The notes: generated by a model not told the origin, from the letters alone. 64,000 nucleotides of DNA from JARFPW01 sp035464655 (GCA_035464655.1 DATHRZ010000102.1:34273-98272), one strand, 5' to 3'; numbered from the stretch's first letter, positions 20,109-29,389 are shown. Translations and numbers: made by a program.

Positions 20109-21257
20109 TCAATCCTGTAGTTTAATCGCTCCGGAACGATATCGCTCCAGCCAGTCGGCCGACCACCCCGGAAAGTCGTCGGCGAGCACGGCCTCGCGCG
20201 CCAGCCGGCCCAGATCGACGAGAAACGCCACGTTGTGGAGCGACAGCAGTCGATGGCCGAGCAGCTCGCCGCACACGAGCAGGTGCCGCAGATACGCCCG
20301 CGAATAGTTCCGGCAGCACTCGCAGGAGCACGCCGGGTCGAGGGGCCGGAAGTCCCGCGCGAAGCCGGCGCGCTTCACGTTGACCTGTCCGCCCGAAGTG
20401 AACGCCGTGCCGTTGCGGCCGTTGCGGGTCGGGGCCACGCAGTCGAACAGGTCGGCACCGCGGGCGATCGATTCTACCAGGTCTTCCGGATAGCCGACGC
20501 CCATGAGGTAGCGGGGGCTGTCGGCCGGCAGCACCGGGTCGAGCGCTTCGAGCATGGCGTAGGTCACCTCGCGCGGCTCGCCTACCGACAGGCCGCCGAT
20601 CGCCAGGCCCGGCCAGTCGTCGATCTCGAGGGTGCGGCGGGCGGACTCGAGCCGCATGTCCTCGTACGAGGCACCCTGCACGATCGGAAACAGCAGGCCG
20701 GCCCGCGAGCCGGGCTCCGCCGCGCGCTCGAGGCGGCGGTCGCGGCAGCGCACGAGCCAGCGCAGCGTGCGCTCCATGGCGTCGCGGGCCGTCGCCCGGT
20801 CGGCCTCGCCGGGCGGGCAGACGTCGAGCGCCATCATCACGTCGGAGCCGATCACCGCCTGGACGTCGACGGCCTTCTCGGGCGTGAGCAGGTGCTCGGA
20901 GCCGTCGATGTGGCTGCGGAAGGTGGCGCCCTCCTCGCCGATCTGGTTGAGCTTCGAGAGCGAGAACACCTGGAAGCCGCCCGAATCGGTGAGGATCGGG
21001 CCGTCCCAGTGCATGAACGGTCCCAGGCCGCCCGCCGCGTCCAGCACCTCGACCCCCGGACGCAGATACAGGTGGTAGGTGTTGCCCAGGATGATCGAGG
21101 CGCCGGCGCCGACCAGGTCTTCGGGTGTGAGGAACTTCACGGTGCCGACCGTCCCCACTGGCATGAAGCAGGGCGTCGGGACGTTTCCGTGGCGCAACCG
21201 CAGCGTGCCCGCCCGGGCGCCGCCGCTCTCGGCCTCGAGCGTGAAGGCGCCGGTCAC
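20109..21257 (-). CDS. tgt: Queuine/preQ1 tRNA-ribosyltransferase
   Basis: Exchanges guanine-34 for preQ1 in GUN anticodon tRNAs. GTG 21257 overlaps the queA stop (GTGA) and gives 382 residues. The nucleophile region reads LTDSGGFQVFSL (Asp91), followed by GGLSVGE and the zinc site CSCECC with a late His. The open frame extends far upstream of the GTG through queA but is not Tgt-like there. Acts just before QueA in queuosine synthesis. Confidence 0.96.
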   Translation of the reverse strand: MTGAFTLEAESGGARAGTLRLRHGNVPTPCFMPVGTVGTVKFLTPEDLVGAGASIILGNTYHLYLRPGVEVLDAAGGLGPFMHWDGPILTDSGGFQVFSLSKLNQIGEEGATFRSHIDGSEHLLTPEKAVDVQAVIGSDVMMALDVCPPGEADRATARDAMERTLRWLVRCRDRRLERAAEPGSRAGLLFPIVQGASYEDMRLESARRTLEIDDWPGLAIGGLSVGEPREVTYAMLEALDPVLPADSPRYLMGVGYPEDLVESIARGADLFDCVAPTRNGRNGTAFTSGGQVNVKRAGFARDFRPLDPACSCECCRNYSRAYLRHLLVCGELLGHRLLSLHNVAFLVDLGRLAREAVLADDFPGWSADWLERYRSGAIKLQD

Positions 21258-22327
21258 GGAATCACCATCGCGTCTCCATAGGAATAGAACCGGTAGCCCC
21301 GATCGACGGCGTGGCGGTACGCGGCCAGCACGCGCTCCCGCCCCGCGAACGCCGCCACGAGCATCAACAGGCTCGAGCGCGGAAGGTGGAAGTTCGTCAC
21401 CAGCGCGTCGACGGCCCGGAACTCGTAACCGGGCAGGATGAACAGATCGGTCCAGCCTTGACCGGGCGCGAACCGGCCGGCGGCGTCGCAGGCCGTCTCG
21501 AGCGTGCGCACGGCCGTCGTTCCCACCGCCCACACGCGGCCGCCGGCCGCCCGTACCTCGTTGAGCGTCGCCGCGGCCGACGGCGACACGGCCCAGCGCT
21601 CGGCGTGCAGCTCGTGGTCTTCGGGCCGCTCGGCGTCGACCGGCCGGAACGTCCCGATGCCGACGTGCAGGGTGACGCGTACGAGCCGGACGCCCGCCGC
21701 CTCGACGCGATCGAGCAGCGCGGTCGTGAAGTGGAGCCCGGCCGTGGGCGCCGCGACGCTGCCCCGGTGGGCGGCGTATACCGTCTGGTAGCGCTCGGCG
21801 TCGGCTTCGTCGGCCTCGCGGTCGATGTAGGGCGGCAGGGGAACCCGGCCGTAGCGCTCGATGAGACGCCACGGATCGTCTGCGGCGTCGCTCTCGAGAC
21901 GCACGACGCGACCGCCCCCGGGCGCCGAGTCTTCGATGCGCACACGAAAGCCGGGCGCGATGTCCACGACGCGCCCGGGCTTCAGCTTGCCGCCGGGCCG
22001 CACGAGGGCCTCCCAGCGGCCGGGCTCGTCGAGCGGCCGCACGAGCAGGATCTCGCCCGGGGCGCCCGTGGGCTTGCGGCCGGTGAGTCGCGCCGGAAAC
22101 ACCCGCGTGTCGTTGAGCACGAGCGCGTCGCCGGACGCCAGGAGCTCGAGCAGGTCCGGAAACACCCGGTCGTCGAGGCCGCCGTCCGGCCGGAGCACGA
22201 GCAGGCGACTCGCGTCGCGCCGCGCGGCCGGACGCGACGCGACGAGCTCGGAGGGGAGGTCGTACTCGTAGTCCGAGGTCCGGGAGCCGTCGGCGGCGTA
22301 TGCCGGGCGGATGTCAGTCACCCTCAC
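21254..22327 (-). CDS. queA: S-adenosylmethionine:tRNA ribosyltransferase-isomerase
   Basis: Adds epoxycyclopentanediol from SAM to preQ1 at tRNA position 34. 357 residues; recognisable by DYEYDLPSELVA near the N-terminus, VLNDTRVFPARL, GSVAAPTAGLHFT and the C-terminal TNFHLPRSSLLMLV. Two GTG starts, 22327 and 22321, overlap the ruvB stop by 14 or 8 bases; neither has a clear ribosome site, suggesting coupling to ruvB. Confidence 0.95.
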   Translation of the reverse strand: MRVTDIRPAYAADGSRTSDYEYDLPSELVASRPAARRDASRLLVLRPDGGLDDRVFPDLLELLASGDALVLNDTRVFPARLTGRKPTGAPGEILLVRPLDEPGRWEALVRPGGKLKPGRVVDIAPGFRVRIEDSAPGGGRVVRLESDAADDPWRLIERYGRVPLPPYIDREADEADAERYQTVYAAHRGSVAAPTAGLHFTTALLDRVEAAGVRLVRVTLHVGIGTFRPVDAERPEDHELHAERWAVSPSAAATLNEVRAAGGRVWAVGTTAVRTLETACDAAGRFAPGQGWTDLFILPGYEFRAVDALVTNFHLPRSSLLMLVAAFAGRERVLAAYRHAVDRGYRFYSYGDAMVIP

Positions 22328-23354
22328 CGAACAGGGTCGGCTGCGGGGCGCCGGCGGGCAGCTCGTAGCCGAACCGCCGGTAAGCGCGAGCGCTGGCGAC
22401 CCGACCGCGCGTGGTGCGCTGCAGGTAGCCGTTCTGAATCAGGTACGGCTCGTACACCTCTTCGAGCGTCGACGCGTCTTCGCCCACCGCCACGGCCAGC
22501 GAGGTCAGCCCGACGGGCCCCCCGTCGAAGTTCTCGATGATCGCCTTGAGAATTCGGGCGTCCATCTCGTCGAGCCCGTACTCGTCGACGTTCAGCATCT
22601 CGAGCGCCGCGCGGGCGACCTCGCCGTCGATCGTCCCCGACGCCTTAACCTCGGCATAGTCGCGCACACGCCGCAGCAGGCGGTTCGCGATGCGCGGCGT
22701 GCCGCGCGAGCGGCTCGCGATCTCGGCGGCCCCCTCGGGCGTGGTCGGCACGCCGAGGATACCGGCCGAGCGATCGACGATCCTCACGAGCTCGTCGGTG
22801 GGGTAGTAGCCGAGCCGCTCGACCACCCCGAACCGGGCCCGCATCGGCGCCGTCAGCAGTCCGAACCGGGTCGTCGCGCCGATCAGCGTGAAGCGTTCGA
22901 TCTTCATCGACACCGTCTGGGCCCGCGCGCCCTCCGACAGCCGGATCTCGATCCGGTAATCCTCCATGGCGGGGTACAGGTACTCTTCGATCACGGGACG
23001 CAGGCGATGAATCTCGTCGATGAACAGGATGTCGCGCCGCTCGAGGTTCGTGAGCAGGGCGGCCAGATCGCCCGGCTTTTCGAGCACCGGCCCCGAGGTG
23101 ATCTTGATGTCCACTCCGAGCTCCTGCGCCATCAGGAAGGCGAGCGTCGTCTTGCCGAGCCCCGGTGGACCGAAGAACAGGGTGTGGTCGAGCGCTTCTT
23201 CGCGCTGCAGGGCCGCGCGGATATAGATGTCGAGCGATTCCTTCACCTTCTCCTGGCCCACGAACTCGTCGAGGCTGGCGGGGCGCAGCGTCAGATCGAT
23301 CGACGTCTCGCCGCCCAGTGCCCGTGGCGTGGTGATTTCGGTTCGCTCGCTCAT
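22314..23354 (-). CDS. ruvB: Holliday junction DNA helicase RuvB
   Basis: AAA+ motor of branch migration. 346 residues with Walker A GPPGLGKTT (62-70), Walker B DEIH (113-116), sensor region GATTRFGLL and the C-terminal winged helix ending in FGYELPA. ATG 23354 is 15 bases after the ruvA stop. Follows ruvC and ruvA in the same run. Confidence 0.97.
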   Translation of the reverse strand: MSERTEITTPRALGGETSIDLTLRPASLDEFVGQEKVKESLDIYIRAALQREEALDHTLFFGPPGLGKTTLAFLMAQELGVDIKITSGPVLEKPGDLAALLTNLERRDILFIDEIHRLRPVIEEYLYPAMEDYRIEIRLSEGARAQTVSMKIERFTLIGATTRFGLLTAPMRARFGVVERLGYYPTDELVRIVDRSAGILGVPTTPEGAAEIASRSRGTPRIANRLLRRVRDYAEVKASGTIDGEVARAALEMLNVDEYGLDEMDARILKAIIENFDGGPVGLTSLAVAVGEDASTLEEVYEPYLIQNGYLQRTTRGRVASARAYRRFGYELPAGAPQPTLFGEGD

Positions 23355-23369
23355 GGCCCGTTCTTGCGT

Positions 23370-23957
23370 CTAGAGGTGTCGCAGGGCGGCACGGATCAGC
23401 TCCTCGGTGCCCGCCTTCTCGCCCGACAGCTCGCGACGCGCCGCCGTGAGGGCATTCTCGCTCTCGCGCGCCGAGTATCCGAGCGCGCGCAGCGCGACGA
23501 GCGCGCCACCGTCGGACCGCGCATGGGCGCCGTCGGCCGTCGCGGCGCCGAGGTCGTCGAGCTTGTCGGCCAGCTCGAGGGCGATGCGCTCGGCCGTCTT
23601 CCGCCCGATCCCGCTCACCATCTGCAGCGCCTGGTGGTCGCGCTCGCGGATCGCCGAGACGATCCGGCCGGCAGGGAGCGTGCCCAGGATCGCCAGCGCG
23701 AGCCGCGGTCCGACGCCGCTGGCGCTCTGCAGCCGCAGGAACAGCTCGCGGTCGCGCCCCGAGGCAAAGCCGAACAGCTCCAGAGCGTCCTCGCGGGCCA
23801 CCAGGGCGGCGTGCAGCTCGACCTCGTCGCCGGCCTCGCCCACCGAACCGAACACGCCGGCCGGCACGAGTAGCTCGTAGGTGACGCCCGAATCGGTCGT
23901 CAGCTCGACGCGGTTCGGGCGCACCGACGCGATCACACCGCGGACGCGGCTGATCAA
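23370..23957 (-). CDS. ruvA: Holliday junction-binding protein RuvA
   Basis: Tetrameric Holliday-junction binder that positions RuvB. TTG 23957 overlaps the ruvC stop (TTGA) and gives 195 residues: OB domain (LISRVRGVIASV...), two helix-hairpin-helix motifs (SGVGPRLALAIL and SGIGRKTAERIALEL), then the C-terminal RuvB-contacting domain. The frame is open upstream, but that part lies inside ruvC. Confidence 0.95.
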   Translation of the reverse strand: MISRVRGVIASVRPNRVELTTDSGVTYELLVPAGVFGSVGEAGDEVELHAALVAREDALELFGFASGRDRELFLRLQSASGVGPRLALAILGTLPAGRIVSAIRERDHQALQMVSGIGRKTAERIALELADKLDDLGAATADGAHARSDGGALVALRALGYSARESENALTAARRELSGEKAGTEELIRAALRHL

Positions 23958-24454
23958 AGCGCGGCCCGGCGCTCGGCGACGGCGCCGGTGCCCGTCAGCA
24001 GGTGGCAGAGCGCCACGGCGCAACCGTCGGCCGCGTCCGCGGGTGCCGGCGTTTCGGCCAGCTCGAGCAGCTTCTGCACCATGTAGCCGACCTGGTCCTT
24101 CGTGGCGCGCCCGCTTCCGACCACGGAGTTCTTGATCTCGGCCGGCGGGTATTCGAGCACGGGCAACCCCCGCAGCGCCCCGGCGAGCATGGCCGCCCCT
24201 CGAGCGTGCGCGAGGATCACGGCCGTCCGGGCGTTCTTGCGGTAGAACACCCCCTCGACGGCCAGGCAGTCGGGCGCGTGGCGCTCGATCACATCGAGCA
24301 CGCCCTCGTGAATCGCGGCGAGCCGTACCGACAGGGCTTCGTCGGCCGACGTGCGCACGACACCGCATTCGAGCAGTCTGTAGCTTCGGCCCCGCGCCTC
24401 GACGATGCCGTACCCCGTCGCCGCCGTGCCCGGATCGATCCCCAGGACCCGCAT
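23954..24454 (-). CDS. ruvC: Crossover junction endodeoxyribonuclease RuvC
   Basis: Holliday-junction resolvase. 166 residues with catalytic Asp7 in GIDPG, Glu in the LAVEGVFYRKN strand, and the C-terminal ADAADGCAVALCH acidic cluster; ATG 24454. No evident ribosome site; 43 bases separate it from the yebC stop. First gene of the ruvC-ruvA-ruvB set. Confidence 0.96.
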   Translation of the reverse strand: MRVLGIDPGTAATGYGIVEARGRSYRLLECGVVRTSADEALSVRLAAIHEGVLDVIERHAPDCLAVEGVFYRKNARTAVILAHARGAAMLAGALRGLPVLEYPPAEIKNSVVGSGRATKDQVGYMVQKLLELAETPAPADAADGCAVALCHLLTGTGAVAERRAAL

Positions 24455-24497
24455 CAGGAGCCGCGGATCGCTCGGCCGAACGGCGCCGTGCTCCCCG

Positions 24498-25250
24498 TCA
24501 TTCTGCCCCCAGCGTCTCGAGCACCGCGTCGTCGACCTCGAAGTTCGTGAACAGGTTCATCACGTCGTCGTGATCTTCGATCGCGCCCACCAGGCGCAGC
24601 AGCCGGGCCGCATCGGCGTCGGCCACCGGAATCGTCGTGGACGGGATCATCGCGAGCTCCGCCCGCTCGACCTGGATGCCGTGCTTCTCGAGCGCGTCCT
24701 GCACGGCGTGGAACGACTGTACGGGTGTGGAGACGACGTGCGCGCCGTCCTCGGTCTCGAGATCCTCGGCCCCGGCGCCGAGGACCGCGTCGAGCAGGCT
24801 CACCTCGTCGTAGCGCCGGGCGTCGACGTAAATCTGTCCCTTTCGCTCGAACATCCATGCCACCGAGCCGGCGGTTCCGAGGTTGCCGCCCGCCTTGTCG
24901 ATCAGGTGCCGCAGCTCGGCCACCGTACGGTTCGTGTTGTCCGTCACGCACTCGATGTAGAGGGCGGCGCCACCGGGACCGTAGCCCTCGTACACGGCCT
25001 CTTCGTAGGCCATGCCCGGCAGATCGCCGGTGCCCCGCTTGATCGCCCGGTCGATGTTGACGGCCGGCATGTTCTCGGCCTTGGCCGCGTCGATCGCCGT
25101 GCGTAGCCGGGGATTGAAGTCGGGGTCACCCCCGCCCTCGCGCGCCGCGACCGCGATCTCGCGCCCGAGCTTGCTGAACAGCCGACCCTTCGCCTTGTCG
25201 TCGGCGGCCTTCTGCCGCTTGATCTTCGACCACTTGCTGTGTCCGGCCAT
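24498..25250 (-). CDS. yebC: YebC/TACO1 family protein
   Basis: Family annotated as transcriptional regulator; some members instead assist translation through difficult (proline-rich) stretches. 250 residues opening MAGHSKWSKIKRQK, the family hallmark. The ATG at 25250 shares a base with the stop of the EF-G-like gene (TAATG) and has GAGGG just upstream, so it is translationally coupled to that GTPase. The usual neighbour ruvC lies downstream. The coupling is consistent with a translation role, but this is inference. Confidence 0.93.
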   Translation of the reverse strand: MAGHSKWSKIKRQKAADDKAKGRLFSKLGREIAVAAREGGGDPDFNPRLRTAIDAAKAENMPAVNIDRAIKRGTGDLPGMAYEEAVYEGYGPGGAALYIECVTDNTNRTVAELRHLIDKAGGNLGTAGSVAWMFERKGQIYVDARRYDEVSLLDAVLGAGAEDLETEDGAHVVSTPVQSFHAVQDALEKHGIQVERAELAMIPSTTIPVADADAARLLRLVGAIEDHDDVMNLFTNFEVDDAVLETLGAE

Positions 25251-27319
25251 TATCCCTCGTCGCTCGCGATGATTTTCTTCGTCACGTCCTGCGGTACGGG
25301 CTCGTAGCCCGACATCTCCCGCGTGTGGTGCCCTTTGCCGTGCGTCAACGAACGCAGCGCGGCGGAGTACTTGTACAACTCGGCCAGCGGAACGTGCGCC
25401 TTGACCTCCTGCCAGTGCCCATCGGCGTCGATCCCCAGGATGCGCCCCCGCCGCTGGTTGAGGTCGCCGATCACGTCGCCCATGTAGTCGCCGGGCGTGC
25501 GAACGGTGACCGTGACGATCGGCTCGAGCAGGATGGGCCCTGCCTGTTTCGCCACCTTCTGCAGGGCGAGCGAGCCGGCCACCTTGAACGCCTGCTCCGA
25601 GCTGTCGACCGAGTGGTAGGAACCGTCGTAGCATTCGGCGGAAAACCCGACCAGCGGATACCCGGCCACGATACCACGCCGGGCGGCCTCGCGAATCCCC
25701 TTGTCGACGGCCGGCACGTACTTCCCGGGTATCGCCCCACCGACGATGGAGTCGATGAACTCGTACCCGTCGCCGTTGCCGAACGGCTTGAGGCGGATCC
25801 AGCAGTCGCCGTACTGTCCGCGACCGCCGCTCTGCTTCTTGTACCGCCCCTGTCCCTCGGCGGTGCGGGTGATCGTCTCGCGGTACGGGACCTTCGGACG
25901 CTCCGTCTCGACCCTGACACCGAACTTTCGGGCCAGTTTCTCGAGCGCCACGGTCAGGTGCACCTCGCCGAGACCGCGGGCGATCGTCTGCTGCAACTCG
26001 GGGTCGTACGCGGCGACGAAGGTCGGATCTTCTTCGTGCAGGCGGTTGAGCCCGTTGGCCAGTTTGTCCTCGTCGCCCCGCGAAGCGACGCGCAGGGCGA
26101 TCGCGATGTCGGGACTCGGAAAATCGATGCCCTCGAGCACCAGTTTCCGGCCCTGGGCGCACAGCGTGTCGCCCGTGTGGGTGTCCTTCAGCTTCGCGAC
26201 GACCCCGATGTCGCCGGCGTGGAGCCGGCCCACGTCCTGCCGGTCTGCCGCGTCGGGGATGCCGAGGTGCGACAGACGTTCGCTGACACCGTGCTTCGGG
26301 TTCTCGACCGTCTGACCGCTGGTGACGCTGCCCGAGAACACGCGGAAGTAGCTGAGTTCGCCGACGCGCGGCTCCTGCGTCGTCTTGAACACGAGCGCCG
26401 TGAACGGGGCGTCGTCCTCGGCCGGCAGCTCGACCGGCTCGCCGTTCGAGTCCGCCAGCTCGGCCGGGACGTCGACCGGGGACGGCAACAGCTCTACGAG
26501 CTTGTTCATCACGGCGCGGACGCCGTTGGCCGACTCCGCCGAGCCGCAGAACACCGGGAAGAGCTCGCCGCGCCGCATTCCGGTCGACATCGCCTCGATC
26601 ACGCGCTCGCGGTCGAGCTCCTCGCCCTCGAGGTACGCCTCGAGGAGCTCGTCGTCCGTCGTCGCGATCGTCTCGATCAGCTGCTCACGCCAGCGGGCGA
26701 CGACGTCGAGCAACTCCTCGGGAATGTCGGTCTCGTCGTACTCGCCACGACCGCTCCCCTTGTAAATATGCGCCTTGTTGGAGAACAGGTTGACGATGCC
26801 GCGATACGACGGGCCCGAACCGATCGGGATTTCGACCGGAATCGCCTCGCCCGCCAGGCCCTTCCTGATCTGCTCGAACGTCTTCTCGAACGACGCGTTG
26901 TCGCGGTCCATCATGCCGACGAACAACATGCGCGGGATCCCGCGCTCCGAGGCCGCCGACCAGACACGCTCGGTACCGACCTCGACGCCGTCGGTCGCGC
27001 TCACCACGACCAGCGCGCCGTCGGCGACGCGCACGGCTGCCGTCACCTCGCCGAAGAAATCGAGATAGCCGGGCGTGTCGATCAGGTTGAGCTTGGTGCC
27101 CATCCATCCGGCTCGCGCGACGGCGAGATTGATCGAGATGCCGTGGGTCGTCTCTTCGTCGGTGTAGTCGGTGTGGGCGGTGCCGCTCTCGATGGAGCCG
27201 CGGCGGGTGGTCGTTCCCGCGATGTAGCAGATCGCGTCGACCAGGGTCGTCTTGCCGCTGCCTCCGTGACCGAGCAGCGCGACGTTGCGGATGTTCGATG
27301 TGGCATATTCGGAAGTCAT
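25250..27319 (-). CDS. Elongation factor G-like protein (EF-G2 type)
   Basis: Translational GTPase with the EF-G domain layout, 689 residues. P-loop GHGGSGKTTL (17-26) and DTPGYLDF place it in the EF-G-like group rather than canonical FusA (AHxDxGKTT, DTPGHVDF). The G4 guanine-specificity motif, normally NKxD, reads GMMD at residues 135-138. Domains II-V are intact, including RGQYGDCWI in domain IV and the C-terminal YSAALRSLTHGKG. ATG 27319 has a near-perfect AGGAGGTGA 8 bases upstream, one of the strongest ribosome sites here. Role (ribosome recycling, rescue or stress) is unknown. Confidence 0.9.
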   Translation of the reverse strand: MTSEYATSNIRNVALLGHGGSGKTTLVDAICYIAGTTTRRGSIESGTAHTDYTDEETTHGISINLAVARAGWMGTKLNLIDTPGYLDFFGEVTAAVRVADGALVVVSATDGVEVGTERVWSAASERGIPRMLFVGMMDRDNASFEKTFEQIRKGLAGEAIPVEIPIGSGPSYRGIVNLFSNKAHIYKGSGRGEYDETDIPEELLDVVARWREQLIETIATTDDELLEAYLEGEELDRERVIEAMSTGMRRGELFPVFCGSAESANGVRAVMNKLVELLPSPVDVPAELADSNGEPVELPAEDDAPFTALVFKTTQEPRVGELSYFRVFSGSVTSGQTVENPKHGVSERLSHLGIPDAADRQDVGRLHAGDIGVVAKLKDTHTGDTLCAQGRKLVLEGIDFPSPDIAIALRVASRGDEDKLANGLNRLHEEDPTFVAAYDPELQQTIARGLGEVHLTVALEKLARKFGVRVETERPKVPYRETITRTAEGQGRYKKQSGGRGQYGDCWIRLKPFGNGDGYEFIDSIVGGAIPGKYVPAVDKGIREAARRGIVAGYPLVGFSAECYDGSYHSVDSSEQAFKVAGSLALQKVAKQAGPILLEPIVTVTVRTPGDYMGDVIGDLNQRRGRILGIDADGHWQEVKAHVPLAELYKYSAALRSLTHGKGHHTREMSGYEPVPQDVTKKIIASDEG

Positions 27320-27352
27320 CCCGCGTCACCTCCTTTCGTCCGGGGTCGATGA

Positions 27353-27374
27353 CCCGTCCCCGCATCGGGACGGG
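27353..27374 (-). other. Perfect 8-bp hairpin in the leader of the EF-G-like gene
   Basis: CCCGTCCC pairs with GGGACGGG across a 6-base loop, in the 115-base gap between the rhomboid gene and the EF-G-like start. No T-run follows on either strand, so it does not look like a standard intrinsic terminator. It lies just downstream of the proposed promoter, so it would form near the 5' end of the mRNA. Confidence 0.5.
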
Positions 27375-27379
27375 CAGGA

Positions 27380-27408
27380 ATGATAGACGGCAGATGGTCG
27401 GATCGAAA
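27380..27408 (-). promoter_or_regulatory. Possible sigma70-type promoter for the EF-G-like gene
   Basis: On the minus strand, TATCAT (27385-27380) matches the -10 consensus at 5 of 6 bases, and TTTCGA (27408-27403) lies 17 bases upstream as a weak -35 (3 of 6). It is positioned about 60 bases before the start codon, in the widest gap of the surrounding run. Confidence 0.4.
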
Positions 27409-27434
27409 GCCGATCGCCCGGCGGCGCGGGCGCT

Positions 27435-28337
27435 TCAGGCCCGTCCGTCGGGCCGTGAGCGGTAGTCACGGCTCATCTGGTCGAGAAAGGCCTGTTCGTC
27501 GGCACTGAGAGCGTCGATTCCCTGCTCGCGGATCTTGTCGAGAATCCGGTCCACCTCGTCGAGGTCGTCGCCTGCGGGACGGCCACGGCGTCGGGAACCC
27601 GGCTCACGGTGCACCGGACGGGGGGCGGTCCCGCGGCGCGTGCGGCGCCGCAGGGCGCGGAACCGGGCCGCCAGCCCGGCGCCGAACTGCAGGTAGACGA
27701 CCCCGGTCACGAGGCCCCCGAGATGCGCCCAGTGCGCGACGCTCCCGCCGCCGGCCTGCATGGTCGCCAGCAGCGCAAACAGTCCGAGCACGCCGACCAT
27801 CCACTTGGCCTTCACGGGCAGAACTCCCCAGATGTAAATCGGAGCGTCCGGCCACTTCCAGGCGAAAGCGAGCATCACGCCGAACACCGCGCCCGAGGCG
27901 CCGATCACGCGCGGCGTGCCGATCAAACCGATCAGCAGCACGGCCGTGAGCGCGGCGCCTACACCGCAGATCAGGTAGTAGCGGATGAACGCCGTGCCGC
28001 CCATCTCGCGTTCCAGCGGCGGGCCGAAGAAGAACACGCCCACCATGTTGAACAGCACGTGCATGAAGCCGCCGTGCACGAACATGTACGTGAGGGGCGA
28101 CCAGGGGCGGGTGAGGACGGTGGCGACCGAGAACCCGAACAGGTCGGACGCGAGGCGCGCCGGCAGGATGCCGAGCGCCATCACGAGCCATACGGCGAAG
28201 TTGACGGCCAGGAGGCGCCTCACCCACGGCGTCAGGTGCCCGGCGAACGGCCCGCCACCGAAGCCGCCGCGGCCGCCCCAGCCACCCCCACCGCCCCGGC
28301 CCGTTCGCTCGTCGTATCTCCGATCGGCCAGGCCCAT
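27435..28337 (-). CDS. Rhomboid family intramembrane serine protease
   Basis: Six-helix membrane protease. 300 residues: glycine-rich N-terminal tail (12-30), membrane core about 40-225, oxyanion HVLFN (His93, Asn97), catalytic Ser148 in GASGAVFG and His205 in AHLGG. The soluble C-terminal tail ends with a short helical motif (DEVDRILDKIREQGIDALSA), as seen on many bacterial rhomboids. ATG 28337 lies 2 bases after the ddl stop. Substrates unknown. Confidence 0.93.
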   Translation of the reverse strand: MGLADRRYDERTGRGGGGGWGGRGGFGGGPFAGHLTPWVRRLLAVNFAVWLVMALGILPARLASDLFGFSVATVLTRPWSPLTYMFVHGGFMHVLFNMVGVFFFGPPLEREMGGTAFIRYYLICGVGAALTAVLLIGLIGTPRVIGASGAVFGVMLAFAWKWPDAPIYIWGVLPVKAKWMVGVLGLFALLATMQAGGGSVAHWAHLGGLVTGVVYLQFGAGLAARFRALRRRTRRGTAPRPVHREPGSRRRGRPAGDDLDEVDRILDKIREQGIDALSADEQAFLDQMSRDYRSRPDGRA

Positions 28338-28339
28338 GC

Positions 28340-29389
28340 TCAGGATCCCGGGGCCGCGCTCGAGCCGCTACCGGCCCGCCGGCGGCACGCCCCCGTCGCG
28401 AGCCGCTCGCACAGGTCGGGAAACGGGATCCCCGCCGCACCGGCAGCCTTCGGAACGAGGCTCGTGGCCGTCATGCCCGGCAGGCTGTTCGCCTCGAGGC
28501 ACCAGAAGGAACCGTCGGGGTGACGGCGGAAGTCGATCCGGCTGAGCGATTCCTGGCGCAACGCCTCGAAAGCGCGAACCGCGAGGCGCTCCAGCTCGGC
28601 CGTCTCGTCGGGGGCGAGCTCGGCGGGAACGACGTAGCGCGACCGGCCGGGCGTGTACTTCGACTCGTAGTCGTAGATGTCCCCGTCCGGAATGATCTCC
28701 ACCACCGGCAGCGCCTCGCCGTCGAGCACGGTCACGGTCAGCTCGCGCCCGGGTACGAACGCCTCGCACAGGACGTCGGCATCGTAGCGCGCGGCCAGTT
28801 CGAGGGCCCCCGGGAGCTCGGCGGCCGAGCGAACGACCGTGAGCCCGACGGTCGAGCCCCCGCCGGCCGGTTTTACGACGAGCGGCAGCCCGAGGACCTC
28901 GACCAGGTCGGCCGGCACGGTACCGGGAGGCGTCCACGCCGGGGTCGGCACGTCGGCCCACGCGAGCAGCTCCTTCGAGACCCGCTTGTCGAAGGCGATG
29001 GCACTCCCCAGCACCCCCGACCCGGTATACGGCAGGCCGGCCACGTCGAGCAGCGCCTGAACCCGGCCGTTCTCGCCGTCGCCGCCATGCAGCGCGAGAA
29101 ACACGACGTCGGCCTCGCGCAGCGCCGGCAGCTCGGCGAGCGACGCGCCGAGCGCGATCCGCCCCATCTCGCGGAGCTCGTCGAGCGACGGCGGAGCGAG
29201 CCCGACTTCGCCGCCCAGGTAGCGGGCTTCGTCGTCGGGCGGAATCGCGCCGTACGCCGGATCGACGGGCACCACCATGTGGCCGCGGCTGCGCAGGGCC
29301 TCGACGATCGCACGGCCCGAGGCCAGCGACACCCGTCGCTCCTCGCTCGTACCGCCAAGCAGGACGGCGATCGTCAGGGGGTCGTTCAC
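28340..29389 (-). CDS. ddl: D-alanine--D-alanine ligase
   Basis: ATP-grasp enzyme making the D-Ala-D-Ala dipeptide of peptidoglycan. 349 residues: LLGGTSEERRVSLASG at the N-terminus, FLALHGGDGENGR, VKPAGGGSTVGL in the ATP-grasp core, and the magnesium site LEANSLPGMT near the C-terminus. GTG 29389 overlaps the upstream stop (GTGA). Active-site details that distinguish D-Ala from D-Lac ligases were not resolved. Confidence 0.95.
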   Translation of the reverse strand: MNDPLTIAVLLGGTSEERRVSLASGRAIVEALRSRGHMVVPVDPAYGAIPPDDEARYLGGEVGLAPPSLDELREMGRIALGASLAELPALREADVVFLALHGGDGENGRVQALLDVAGLPYTGSGVLGSAIAFDKRVSKELLAWADVPTPAWTPPGTVPADLVEVLGLPLVVKPAGGGSTVGLTVVRSAAELPGALELAARYDADVLCEAFVPGRELTVTVLDGEALPVVEIIPDGDIYDYESKYTPGRSRYVVPAELAPDETAELERLAVRAFEALRQESLSRIDFRRHPDGSFWCLEANSLPGMTATSLVPKAAGAAGIPFPDLCERLATGACRRRAGSGSSAAPGS

